DNA of 64,000 nucleotides, from assembly GCA_026874595.1 (NCBI GenBank), contig CM049306.1, forward strand, positions 8,924,519 through 8,988,518, given 5' to 3'. The stretch's first letter is position 1, and every line of letters starts with the position of its first letter. The notes beneath the pieces were generated by a model, which searched no databases, was not told the DNA's origin, and saw nothing but the letters and a program-made list of their open reading frames with translations. The position numbers were made by a program, and so were the translations under genes. Shown one piece after another: positions 11,540-22,015 of this stretch. This DNA comes from Sipunculus nudus. Taxonomy: Eukaryota; Annelida; Sipuncula; Golfingiida; Sipunculidae.

Positions 11540-13064
11540 TAGAGCCCTGCGCAAGCCCAAACCCGCCCCGCAAGCTGCGGGGGCCCTCAACCGCCCCGCC
11601 CCCGGGACCCCGTGGGCCGACTTTTTCAGGATTTTGTGGGGCGGGGCGGGCCAGAAAAAATTCTCTTCGGGGCGGATGCGGGGGCGGGTTACATGATATT
11701 TTAGTGCGGGTTTCTGCGGGCCGAAAACATGGTTAAACAGCGAGAAGATGATCACATTTACTTAAATGTTAAGCACTGCAGGTTTGTTTATGTTCCTTCG
11801 GTTATTCAATTTTCTGAATTACTATATAGCACATGTGAAATATAAATTCCCTGAGTTTCGAGACAGATTCATCCTTGCAGAGACCACTTTTCAGAATATT
11901 GCAATTGTACCTGGGAAAAGCGTTGTATAATTATAGACTGTTCAGCACTGTAGGCCTAAACTTGTGGCCAGTCTCAGATATTACGTATAACATGGCTGAG
12001 GGTAGAGCACCAGGATTATGCCTGTGATGTTTAAATAGTCACAGGATGGGTGCATCTTGCTCTGTCACCATTTGGATATAGCTTTACAAAACTGCAAAGA
12101 CTGAGTTGTGCTAATGACAGATGAGCAAATGAGTATTGGCTATAGTTTAGAGTTGTGCATTAGCTAAGCAGAATGAGATAACGAGCATGGGACTCATTTG
12201 ATATCTATTCTTGTGTACACAACCATGATGTAGAGCTGACTCCCTCTGTAGTTCCATCCCCATCCCCTTTCAGCTAATTAGCTGATCATCGCTGGTCAGG
12301 ATTAAGGTCTTTGTCAAATAAAAGGTGTGAATTGTGGTGAGCAAGTATTTACTGTCCTCTATAGCTACTGCAGCTGGTGATGAGTAATGTAACTCCAGGC
12401 ACACAAACTTAATAGAAATTGATTGTTTTATGGTTAAGTTTGATTTTATGTTTCCGTATTGCAGCATGTGCATGGTAAATAGGTTTAAACTGCTATTATG
12501 TTGTTGGCTAAATATCTGAATATGTTGAATTTGTATTATTACTTTAAATGTTTTAAGGAAACACAAGGGCAATAATGGATAAGTGTGTCCCAGTTACTGC
12601 AGTGACATTTCCAGTGATATGGCAGGAAATAATTGTATTTTGGTGAGTGGTAATTCTTTAAAATTTAAAAAATGCATGGTAATTCTATGACACTTATCCT
12701 TACCTGTGAAAAAAACTGGAAAATGTCCTACCATCAACTAAACATGATACCGCTATCTAATCAGATAGTCAATCATTATTAATATCTGAAAATAAATCAT
12801 ATTTTCTTTAGTTGGCTACCTTTTTGGTTGTCCCTTATGTTTATTTGTGGGTTGAATGCAGGCTGACTTTTGGTAAAAATGCGGGGCGTGGCGGGTGCGG
12901 GCTGAAAGCGTAAATATGCGGGGCGGGTGCGGGTCAATTTATCTTTGTAGGTGCGGGGCAGTGCGGGGCGGGTTTTTTCAACTGCGGGGCGGGGCGGTTG
13001 CGGGGAGAAGGTTTGTTTCGCGGGGCGGTTGCGGGCTATAAATTCCGGTCCGCGCAGGGCTCTA
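11540..13064. mobile_element. Non-autonomous hAT-type DNA transposon, 1525 bp, with 8-bp TSD
   Basis: The ends are perfect 13-bp terminal inverted repeats: TAGAGCCCTGCGC at 11540-11552 and its complement at 13052-13064. Both flanks carry the same 8 bp, GTATATAC, at 11532-11539 and 13065-13072. An 8-bp duplication and a YAGNG-type terminus are diagnostic of the hAT superfamily. Inside each end is a long, very GC-rich subterminal region made of short CCGCCCCGC/GCGGGGCGG motifs (left about 11555-11715, right about 12880-13050), which stands out from the AT-rich surroundings. Such arrays usually serve as transposase-binding sites. The AT-rich middle has no transposase-like frame (no BED finger or dimerisation motif), so the element would need a transposase from elsewhere. 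Confidence 0.93.
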
Positions 13065-13072
13065 GTATATAC
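13065..13072. repeat. hAT target-site duplication, right
   Basis: GTATATAC, identical to 11532-11539. The exact match shows that both ends were inserted together and have not recombined. Confidence 0.9.
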
Positions 13073-13222
13073 AGCCTTCTTATGACCATGTATACTTGTG
13101 CTGTAGCAGACGCTTGTGAAACGCTTTGGATGGGACGTTCTGAGAACACACGGCGAGAAAAAGGACAATTCGCTAATAATAGCTTATTTGGATTGTTTTT
13201 ATTTCGTTAAAAGAAAACATCG

Positions 13223-13224
<2 letters not shown>

Positions 13225-13274
<50 letters not shown>

Positions 13275-13321
13275 TATATATATATATATATATATATAGA
13301 TATATATATATAGATATATAT
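13225..13321. repeat. (TA)n microsatellite with GATA interruptions
   Basis: About 97 bp of alternating TA with three GATA-type interruptions. The adjoining open frame ending in an alternating Ile-Tyr tract is an artefact of this run. Confidence 0.98.
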
Positions 13322-13470
13322 GTAAAGGTTCCACCATCAGTGAAAACGAACCCTAGCTCCCACTAAGTAGTCAGCCTACGGGCCTGTCTGTATAGTTACT
13401 GTTTTCAAGCAGAACAAGTTTCTTGTAATTTTTTTATTAAGATAAAAAACTCTTAATGTGCGATGGGTCA

Positions 13471-13474
<4 letters not shown>

Positions 13475-13537
<63 letters not shown>
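13475..13537. repeat. (TA)n microsatellite
   Basis: About 63 bp of uninterrupted TA. Confidence 0.98.
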
Positions 13538-13539
<2 letters not shown>

Positions 13540-14741
13540 TAGATGAAGTGGGAAGTTTAGGCCTATCAACAATTATGAAAACAATATGAAAACAGATATG
13601 TTCACAAAGCGATCAAATGATTAGATATGGAGATATTTACGAAAACGAAACATAGGTAAGGCCATGTTATACGTTGCTGTTAACGACTGGCATGACAACG
13701 AAATGCGTTCACGAGGAGGTTCAGCGGGTTCCGAGGGGACATCAAAATAGGATTCCCCTAATTTGCATGTTTTTGCCTCGTTATGGCTGTCTGGAATCCA
13801 GCTACCAGGAAGAAGTTTCCGCGTGTCAAAGTTTACACACAAACATGTACACGGGGTGCAGCCTCCCGAGTTGTGGGGCTCCAGGAACCAGCTACTTGAC
13901 GTAAGTCGTGACAACATCACGCCAGGGCGGATACGAAACATGAGAGAGAGCCAGGTAAAGAACTGCTCACTGGTACATAACTTACACGGCTATCACTTGT
14001 ACTTACCAGGCTTAATAATTAATACGGACCAACTGAACTGCGTGTGACAGTACGGTATTGCAACAAGTGAATTCAGCCAACTTGGACTTTTTGGATCTGG
14101 CCTGTGTGCACCGGTTTAAAGGTTCGTGTCTTTTTTATTAAATACATTATTGTTTATTTTGCCAGCTTTCAGAGAAGTCCCGTTTACTTTGAATACACGA
14201 GTAACACGACTCGTCATAAAGTCCCCAGACAATAATTGATCTTACTCGTGTATTGGGTAAACCGGATGTTTGCCCCGGTTCGACAGATAATTATTTTCTA
14301 GATAATTATATAGATAAGATACAGATGAGATATGATAGGATGTGTTCACGTGTATATGATAGCTGAAAATTTATGCAAAATTATTTCAAAGTATAAACCA
14401 CTTAAGAATTTGTGGATATCAGTAATTAATGACTTTTTCATACTGTATATATCTGACAGTATATATTTATCATTATGTTAGGATGTCCTTAAGATAAGGA
14501 TGTACATATTATTTTAAAACTGGGAAAACAATGATTAAAAATATTATATCCTATTTAAATATCACTCCAAAGTCTAAAGCCCTTTCACATATTCAGCATT
14601 TTGATTATTCTAATAAATTTTGAGGAAACCTTGCCCCTGTGGATGTCTATTGACTCGTTGTTTGCTGTTTGAACTTAGTTGATGGACTGTACATAAATAA
14701 GTATATATACTGTTAGTTCTATAAAAGGTGTAAATATTGTC

Positions 14742-14745
<4 letters not shown>

Positions 14746-14775
<30 letters not shown>
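14746..14775. repeat. (TA)n microsatellite, short
   Basis: Thirty bases of alternating AT. Confidence 0.95.
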
Positions 14776-14777
<2 letters not shown>

Positions 14778-15104
14778 CCCATGATGACATTATTTTCTTT
14801 TATCAAAATCCTCACTGATGTCACTTATTTTCTACTAAATGTTACATAGAACGTATAAAACATCATATCACAAAATTGATACATACTTGTGTATACATGT
14901 GTATAAGTCTTTATAATATGTGTCAGAATTTTTTTGCTGGACTCAAGATATATCATATATATGTATTGATATATCATATTGATATTGATCAAGCCCTAAT
15001 CAGTACATATATATACCTATATTAGGGCTGGATGAATATTTATATTAAAACAAACAGCCTAACAATCAGCCTTTTGATTAATATCATCAAAATGTGGTTT
15101 TAGG

Positions 15105-15210
15105 TGTATCTTAGGCTTACTGTTAAATATTCTTGTATATCAGTATTGTATCATACTAATTCCACATAGTTTTCTGAAATTAGATTACTTTGACATTATT
15201 AAGCCATAAA
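15105..15210. repeat. Diverged direct duplication, first copy
   Basis: Shares TTTTAGG, AAATATTCT, GTATCAGTATTGT-TCA and GTTTTCTGAAATTAG in the same order as 15523-15625, about 418 bp downstream. Identity is roughly 70% by eye. The class is unknown. Confidence 0.65.
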
Positions 15211-15522
15211 ACTAGGTCAGACAGCTGGCTTATATAAATGCTATTGGCTCCTCTATTATTCATCAGAACTGGACCGAATCATGCATTATTCATCAGTTCT
15301 TGTAATAGTACCCATTTTGCTCATGACCCTGACCCATGCTCTCATTTGTTTGTTAGTGAGATATGAGGGGGTTTGAATTGATTTTGTTATAATTTAGTGG
15401 AAGGCATAGCCTAATGACCCTCTCAGACTGATTAACTTGTGGTTGACCTTGACTTATTTCTGTTCAATTTATTAGCACCTTTGCATTTTCAATGATGACT
15501 ATACATATTATAAAAAAAGTGC

Positions 15523-15625
15523 TTTTAGGCATCTCAGGCATATTGTCAAATATTCTCGTGTATCAGTATTGTTTCATTGTGATTGCACGGTTTTCTGAAA
15601 TTAGGTCATTCTGATATTATGTGAT
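15523..15625. repeat. Diverged direct duplication, second copy
   Basis: Partner of 15105-15210. The order and spacing of the shared blocks are kept with only small indels. Confidence 0.65.
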
Positions 15626-16030
15626 CATGGGGCACTTCATGTATTTGCATGCAAAAACAGCTTTATCTAGCTCTACTTTATCAGAAAATGATGGAAAGAA
15701 ATATTATCTTGGAATTTTATCATGAAAGACATTTTTCCTTCTGATAAAATAATATGTCTTGTCTTAAGAAAATTTAGATATATTTTCTTGGCTCAAGGCA
15801 AGCTGCGTGCTAGTCAAGGAAAATATCTTGAGGATCAACATAAAAAAATTCTTAAGATAAGAAATATAATCTTTTCAAGAAAGCTATTTTAAACACAGTC
15901 AGATGTTTTCTTCATGTTTCTTTTTCTTATTTGTTTCAAGGAATAAACAATAAGTTAATGTATACCCACTGGGATCATATACTCAGCTTATCCGAGGGGC
16001 ACCATTTTCAGGAAATAATGATGTATGTAA

Positions 16031-17976
16031 TTTTTAGCTCAGCTGACTATAAGTCATCTGAGCTATAGTCGTGGTCCATTGTCCATTGTCCATCCGTCTG
16101 TCCGTCTGTCGGTTCGTCCGTAGATGTGGCACGTTTTAAAACCGTAAGACCTAGGAATCCAAAATTCAGCATAATGTTAGATGTCCCCAAGATCTCCTAC
16201 CAAGCCGAAAACTGGGTCTTTGTGACTTCGTTCCTTTGAGAAATTAAGGAAAAACCTCAATTTTTTATTAAAAACCTATTTTCACACTTCAGGACTGCCT
16301 AATATCAAAACCACTCATCTGTTTTTCCTCATATTTACCATAAATATTCCTCTATATAGTTTGTATGTACATGCCAGAAATTATGTCTGTATTGTATAAT
16401 TTAAAAAAGTTATGGCCCAAACATAATGCACTTTGTAAAAAATCAGGAAAGATATTTGATCACTTAACACAAAACCTGTTAAAGCTATGGACTTTTTTCC
16501 AGAAATATAACTTTAATTAATCAAAATTAAATTGTATACCCAAAATTAGATCAAAATCTTTTAAATTTTTTAAAATATTAACAAAAATAAAAAATTGGTA
16601 CCTTAAATTTTGCCCAACTTTGACCATAGCACTTTTTTTTCCTGTGATCACTAATTTTCATATCATGCACACATAAGGATTTCAGCTTTTTAGTTTAGAA
16701 AGCTGAAAGAAATTGGCCAAAAATTGTAGCTTTTTTTAATGTTTTTATGAGACCATGTCAGACCTTGGCTCTCTCCAGCCCCTCTTGAGTCACCTGTATG
16801 TTGACCTTGTTGAACTTTCAGCAAATTATGCATGCTTGAGGCGAGGCATTCACTGGGGCAGCCAGGCAGCTTATGGCCAGCCACAGTTGATCCAGGTGTC
16901 CAACCCAACTCATCTAGTAGTTTTAACCAACAACATAACAATAAACAATAAATTAATAAATTTTTATTGGTTTTAAATAACAAATTAAAGAAAAATAGAA
17001 AAGGAATTTGTTAGTTTATAATAACAGGAAATTAACTTGCAGTTACTGATGATATAAGAATCTTGTATAGATCGATAGAATGTCACATATTCCAAATAAC
17101 ACCATGCAGTATTTTTCACTTCAATTTTAATGATAAAAAAGTAAATCATATTATTCATTACTAATCATTAGGGATCATATGAAGAAAATTAATGATAGAC
17201 AAAGATGCATTTGATAATATTAATCTAGATTCCTACTGTGTCTAGTGTGAACATTGATGTGAAATAAGTCCAGAATGAATATATTACATTTATTTTTTTT
17301 AAATATAAATAAAAGCCATAAAACCAGGTACTTATGATCATTATTTAAATGTGTGAATTTTGTATATTCTGGATTCTCAACATCATTGTTTGGTGAAAAC
17401 TATATAAATACCAGACATGGTGCAAATACTTAGCAATTGCATTTAAATACAAATATGAATATGTACTCCATTATAAAATTTCTTGCATAAAGAATGGGAA
17501 TTCAGGTAAAAATGAAAGTATATGAATTCCAGTGCAAATACTTTCAAAATGTATTCATGAATGCATTCATGAATATATTCTTTAATATTATTTTAATAAT
17601 CATTTCAGTTATATTTCATTTTAAAAAATCATACAATTCTCTTATTATTTTTAATAAAAATTATATTTGGGACAATATTTGTAATTTTTTTTAATAAATA
17701 GTTAAACTCTTATATTATAAGTTCTGCTTATTAGTTATATGGCCAAGTCAAAATCTGTGTTACAATAGTACATTATTTGTTAATAAAATAAATGAAATCC
17801 GAAATGAAATCCCTGTCTCCAAAGGTACTATCAAAATCATACATAAGCTAAACAACAACAACTCATAATACATCTTATATTTATTACCACACAAAACCAG
17901 CATCTGCCTCATTTCTAAATCATATTTTTTTATCATATATAACAGCTGAGCGCCGTGACCCATAGGTCCCTTGTTT
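16031..17976 (+). mobile_element. AGCTCAG-family element, copy A (complete, one core unit)
   Basis: The 5' end is TTTTT followed by a 29-bp near-palindrome (AGCTCAGCTGACT, ATA, AGTCATCTGAGCT), then GTGGTCC and a (GTCC)n-like run. One core unit follows (ACCTAGGAATCCAAAATTC, later GACTGCCTAATATCAAAACC). The 3' end is CAGCTGAGC, a palindromic ACC-CATAGGT segment and CTTGTTT at 17971-17976. The 5' motif GCTCAGCTG is the reverse complement of the 3' CAGCTGAGC. Insertion in T runs, asymmetric terminal inverted repeats and a 3' hairpin fit Helentron-associated non-autonomous elements. No Rep/helicase frame is present. A perfect 24-bp palindrome lies at 17552-17575. Confidence 0.8.
16075..16122. repeat. 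(GTCC/GTCT)n minisatellite in element head
   Basis: CCATTGTCCATCCGTC and GTCCGTCTGTCGG-type 4-bp iterations. The same position in every copy of the family is occupied by a run of this kind with a different length. Confidence 0.85.
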
Positions 17977-18033
17977 CAGTGAATCAGTGAGAATAAAAAA
18001 AGGAAACTTTTGATGGTTAAACAGTAGAGTTTA

Positions 18034-18035
<2 letters not shown>

Positions 18036-18102
<67 letters not shown>
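18036..18102. repeat. (TA)n microsatellite
   Basis: About 67 bp of pure AT alternation, about 60 bp beyond the 3' end of AGCTCAG copy A. Confidence 0.98.
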
Positions 18103-18103
<1 letters not shown>

Positions 18104-19714
18104 GCATTGAACCAGGAGACTGTTTATTAACATATTGTCTTTTTATCAGCTACCAGCATATCAGTTACATGCTTTGGTTTCCACCATACTGAAAGAGCGT
18201 TTCCTCTAATTTGAAGTAGCATATTCTTTTTATGAGGTGATATAATAATTTACTTGTTTTGTCACTGTAACCACAATTGAAATGATACCAGCATCTGAGT
18301 TTATCTGATATCATCTGTCAAATAAATATGGATTAATTTAAAAACTCACCCATTGAGATAATGAAGCTGCTGGAAAATACAATTTTTGTTTATTACTTTC
18401 AGTATTTTATATCAATTAATTGTACATGTATAATATAATATGTATAATATTTTTGACTATTTCAGTATGTGTGAGCACTGAGAATAAATCACATTTTGTA
18501 TCATTTTGATTGGATAAATGTCTTTCAGAATAATTGATTAATACATGTGTATAAACAACCCAGCAAAAGAAAAACTTATCATTTATTTGAGAAAACTTTC
18601 AATATGGCTTCCTGACAATCAGTATGGAAACTATGTTAAAATATAAACACAATAGTTTTTTACAGTGACTAGTGTACTGTTTTCATTTTGCCAACAGTTT
18701 CTTAGAAAGTTTTGCACTTAAAAAAAAAAAACCTTAACAACTTCGACCTCGAACCCCACCATCCCCACCAAATAAATTCATTTGAGCTTAGGCGTAAAGT
18801 AAGACAGAATTCCAAAACCACATTGATTTTAAGGTTTGTTTCAACTACATAAACATACATTTCCACAGCTGTACATATATTCATGTATACAATATTATCC
18901 ATGTGTGAAAACACAGAGGTTTTGTACCACGTCTTATGTACTTACTGTAATCCTACATAAGGCTAGTAGTACTGTTCTCTTTATTAAGGTTTTCATACAG
19001 TATTGTACTGTTACCCAGTTCTGTTAGGACTTGCTCTGTAACTCTGTAAGTTAGCTGATCTGGTAACCCTTTTATAACAAGTGAATAATGACCACAATGG
19101 CATGTCAGATGAAACATATTAAGTAACTGGCATGTGCCTGAGCGTGAGCTAATATCACAAGGAAAGAGATCTTGAGAGGAAGCGGGAGCAAGGGATTGAG
19201 GTAGGTCATTCAGGATAGACAAACCATTTGATCAAGTGGCTTCACTGGCAAAATAATGGTACCATACTTTTTAGATTTGTATCCTGCATTAGTTCCACAC
19301 CCCACTTTTCATCCTATTTATCACTGAGCATACTTTTGTTAATTTTGTGTTATAATTACAATATACTGACCAAAGCTTTGCATTTATTGTATCTCCAAGG
19401 TGACACCTGACCTCAAGGAACCATCAAAGGTGCTTTACTTTTGTATCTGCTGTCACCACTTGTCCCTGTCATGTATTCTTTGATGTACTTATGTCTGTAA
19501 TGGGAAAGCCTGTGACAGAAAATAATGTATAATATCCTTGATTTACCTTGAAATCAGAAAACAGGACCAAGTTGAGAACTTTTTGACCATTTTATTATAT
19601 GTACATTTCAGGAGTGGGTGACATGTGTTTGTGACAACAACTGGTGACTGTTCACCTTTGGTAACCTTGGAAAGATGGAAAATGATATTTTGTAACCATG
19701 GTTTCACAATCACA
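18103..19714. other. Non-coding stretch
   Basis: AT-rich with no supportable gene or repeat. A mixed-composition patch at about 19020-19220 contains an 89-codon minus-strand frame with no recognisable domain. Confidence 0.45.
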
Positions 19715-19804
19715 ATGAATCGTCAGTCTATGAGAAGAGTGATTATCAAGCAGGGCTACCTGAAAAAAATCCCCAACCAAGCCAAGTTTGGGGCAGCATT
19801 CAAG
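19715..19804 (+). CDS. Candidate first coding exon of a PH-domain adaptor (partial)
   Basis: Thirty codons run from an ATG in a good context (CACAATGA) to a possible splice donor (CAAG, then GTTTGC at 19805). The peptide contains RRVIIKQGYLKK and ends in KFGAAFK. The xxKQGYLKK pattern close to an N-terminus resembles the first beta strand of PH domains in DOK4/5/6-type and IRS-type docking proteins, whose N-termini read like DIVKQGYVK. The donor is not a strong consensus, and no next exon with the expected Trp/Phe-Val-Leu motif was found in the window. The window downstream is repeat-rich, so a long intron is possible. Composition and peptide sense are better than in neighbouring frames, but this remains tentative. 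Confidence 0.4.
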
Positions 19805-20213
19805 GTTTGCTTGAACTTTATAATATTTATTTAGCTAAATGCTGTTTGCTGTGTACTGATCATTACTAGCATGTTACTCACCTACTCAGTTTTGGTGGTT
19901 ATATCAGTGCATGGCATTAGTTGACATGATTTGCATTAAAATTAATTGGCAGTTTGCACACTCTCTCCAGGATGTTTTACTAACACGTTACATTGGCTAG
20001 GTCAAGCAATTTGGGTCTTGTTCTGTAATTGGTTAGTAACATTTTACTTTCAGTGTTTACAGGTAGTTTCATTCACAGATAACGGACTATTAAAGCTGTT
20101 TGTAACATAAAACCAGCCCTTCAGTACAGGCCCTTCAGTTAAGAACATTGACTTTAAGGTATAAATAAATACTTAATATGCATTGATTGCAATAAGTCCC
20201 CTATAAGTATATA
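19805..20213. other. Non-coding stretch (putative intron start)
   Basis: No feature seen. If 19715-19804 is an exon, this would be the beginning of its first intron. Confidence 0.4.
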
Positions 20214-20395
20214 CAGTGAAACCAGTTGTGTCGAAGTCCAAGGGACCCTCAGAAAGTTTCAACACATCCGAGGTTCGACACAAGCAGGTTTTATTTGGTA
20301 ATAATTTGTAATAATTGTCCGGGTTATTGAGTCTGTTACTTCGACATAAGTGGGGTATTCAACTTAGGCAAGTTTGACACAATGAGGTTTCATTT
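20214..20395. mobile_element. Pogo/mariner-like MITE, 182 bp, TA-flanked
   Basis: Begins CAGTGAAACC after TA (20212-20213) and ends GAGGTTTCATTT before TA (20396-20397). The better-preserved right end at 61562-61574 shows the family terminus is CAGTGAAACCTCATTGTG. The interior carries TTCGACACAAGCAGG and TCGACATAAGTGGGGTATTC, shared with the interrupted copy at 59962-61574. A CAGT-start TIR and TA target duplication are characteristic of pogo/Tigger-type members of Tc1-mariner. Too short to encode transposase. Confidence 0.85.
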
Positions 20396-20409
20396 TATAT
20401 TCATAAATA

Positions 20410-21130
20410 CAGTAGAGCGCCATTTTTCAGAAAGCTTCGGGGGACAAGCTTTTTGTTCGTAAAAGCGAACATTCGGAAATGCGGACAAGGGTCTATCGGC
20501 AAGTTAGTACTACAGTTAATGATTAACTTAATGCCATTTCACCTGAGAGACACGGTGTTTCTTTTCGATATTCGTAATTGACGACCAGGACATATAAAAG
20601 ATATTTGATTATTGCTGGGCATAATTGGCAAAAATCTTACTAAAATCCTTTAAGGATTCGTGCGTGCTACTTTTTCATCAAATTCATGGGGAAAGGTCAA
20701 ATGACATTGCCAAGTAACACAGTGTTTTTTTTATCTACGTAATTGAAGACTCGGACATATTAAAGCTGCTTGAGCACAATCGTTTTATGAATTATACCTC
20801 ACCAATGCTGATGTGAGTAAACTGCTAAGTTATTTGGCCTGACATCCTCTCCCAAGTCGATGAACTATACTTGCTTGAGTACAAACGAGATGTGGTTGTT
20901 ACATATAAGTGCTTTTAGATAAACTGCTCAGTCGTTTGCTGGGGTACGGTCAACACTGGGCTTAACACATGACTGCAGGCCTTGTGACTCGTAATTACAA
21001 ATGTTCATTCAAGGTATTTACATACTTGAAATATATTTCGAAAATATGAATAATTTTTTGTTTCCAATTTTAATTTTCGGAAAAAAGAATTTTTCGGAAA
21101 TTCGGCATTCGGAAACACAGCGCTCTACTG
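20410..21130. mobile_element. TA-flanked TIR element, 721 bp (Tc1-mariner-like MITE)
   Basis: Perfect 11-bp TIRs, CAGTAGAGCGC at 20410-20420 and its complement at 21120-21130, lie between TA dinucleotides at 20408-20409 and 21131-21132. Subterminal regions on both sides carry TTCGGAAA-type motifs (for example ATTCGGAAATGCGGAC on the left, TTCGGCATTCGGAAA on the right). No transposase frame is present. Only 14 bp separate it from the preceding MITE. Confidence 0.9.
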
Positions 21131-21132
21131 TA

Positions 21133-22015
21133 TTCATTTTCAATTTCTATGGAAGAACTCTGTGACATAAATGACTCACTGATCAGGCCTTACATGTGGT
21201 TCATTCCATCTCAACCAGTGCCTACAGCACCAACATATCAGATTTTGCTGAAAGTCTGTCAGGGTTTTCCTTCTAACCCCCATAGTACCAGTACCTTTTC
21301 ACCAGCTCTGGATGGAAAACTGCAACAGATCCTGTATTAGGTCCATGTAAGGTAGGAGGGTGCTCCAATTTTTGATAATTTTGTTTCTTTGTGTCATTTT
21401 CAGATGCTCATAATTTGTTTTACATGAATGCTAGAATTACAAAACTCAATGACTATAGACACTTTATCAAAGTGTTCATGGTTAATAAATCAAAATCTGA
21501 TTTACTTTAAGCTCTAGCCCTCCAAGAGCTGCCATAAATATGAAAAAAATAAAAAACAAATTTTCATGGAGCAAACAAATGCCTCTGTATTCTGGATTAA
21601 ATCATCAGAGAAGTCAAATTTGATTATAAATGAGATATTGTGGTTCTGTTAATTAAATCTGAATGTTAACTTTTTGTTTTCCTAAATTTAAATAGTAGTA
21701 ATATTGAAATAAAAATAAGTGTTTTTTAAATGTGTGTAATTTTCAACTTTAATTTTGAGCATGTGGTCAAATTAATATCTTCAATATAATTGCTTGTCGG
21801 AATGTATAAACCATTGGTCAACTTGCCCACAAAATTTCACAATGGTGTTCCTTCCCTTTCATACAGAAAAATACATCTAAAAAGTTTTTTTTTACTTCCA
21901 TAAAAACTTCATATATATCAATATTTATGACACATGCATCAGCATCTCTGCAGAAAATCCTTGAAATAATAAGGTAACATGAACACAATAAAGACTTATA
22001 AAGAGGTGTTTTGTG
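21133..22015. other. Non-coding stretch
   Basis: A 63-codon plus-strand frame (21149-21340) starts just after the TIR element. It shows no known domain and no splice or polyadenylation evidence, so I do not call it a gene. The rest is AT-rich. Confidence 0.45.

Larger units (their letters stand above)
13538..16030. other. Non-coding stretch with small repeats
   Basis: No gene is supportable. The frames at 13621-14047 overlap on both strands and are mutually exclusive; none shows a domain. Visible structure: a 13-bp perfect inverted repeat AATACACGAGTAA/TTACTCGTGTATT at 14192-14204 and 14242-14254; a (TA)n run at 14746-14775; inverted AGCCCTAAT/ATTAGGGCT at about 14991-15037; and a diverged direct duplication of about 105 bp (15105-15210 and 15523-15625). 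Confidence 0.5.

Noticed and set aside
11486-13210. Pro/Arg- and Gly-rich frames at both ends of the hAT element
   Set aside because: They coincide with the GC-rich subterminal motif arrays and read differently on each strand. No transposase motif is present.
13621-14047. Three overlapping frames of 76-106 codons with a GACGTAAGT donor-like site
   Set aside because: They conflict with one another on both strands, show no domain, and the donor-like word alone is not evidence of an exon.
16690-16983. 97-codon minus-strand frame in AGCTCAG copy A
   Set aside because: The homologous region of copy C2 (about 28010-28200) does not keep the frame open, so it is element sequence without coding constraint.
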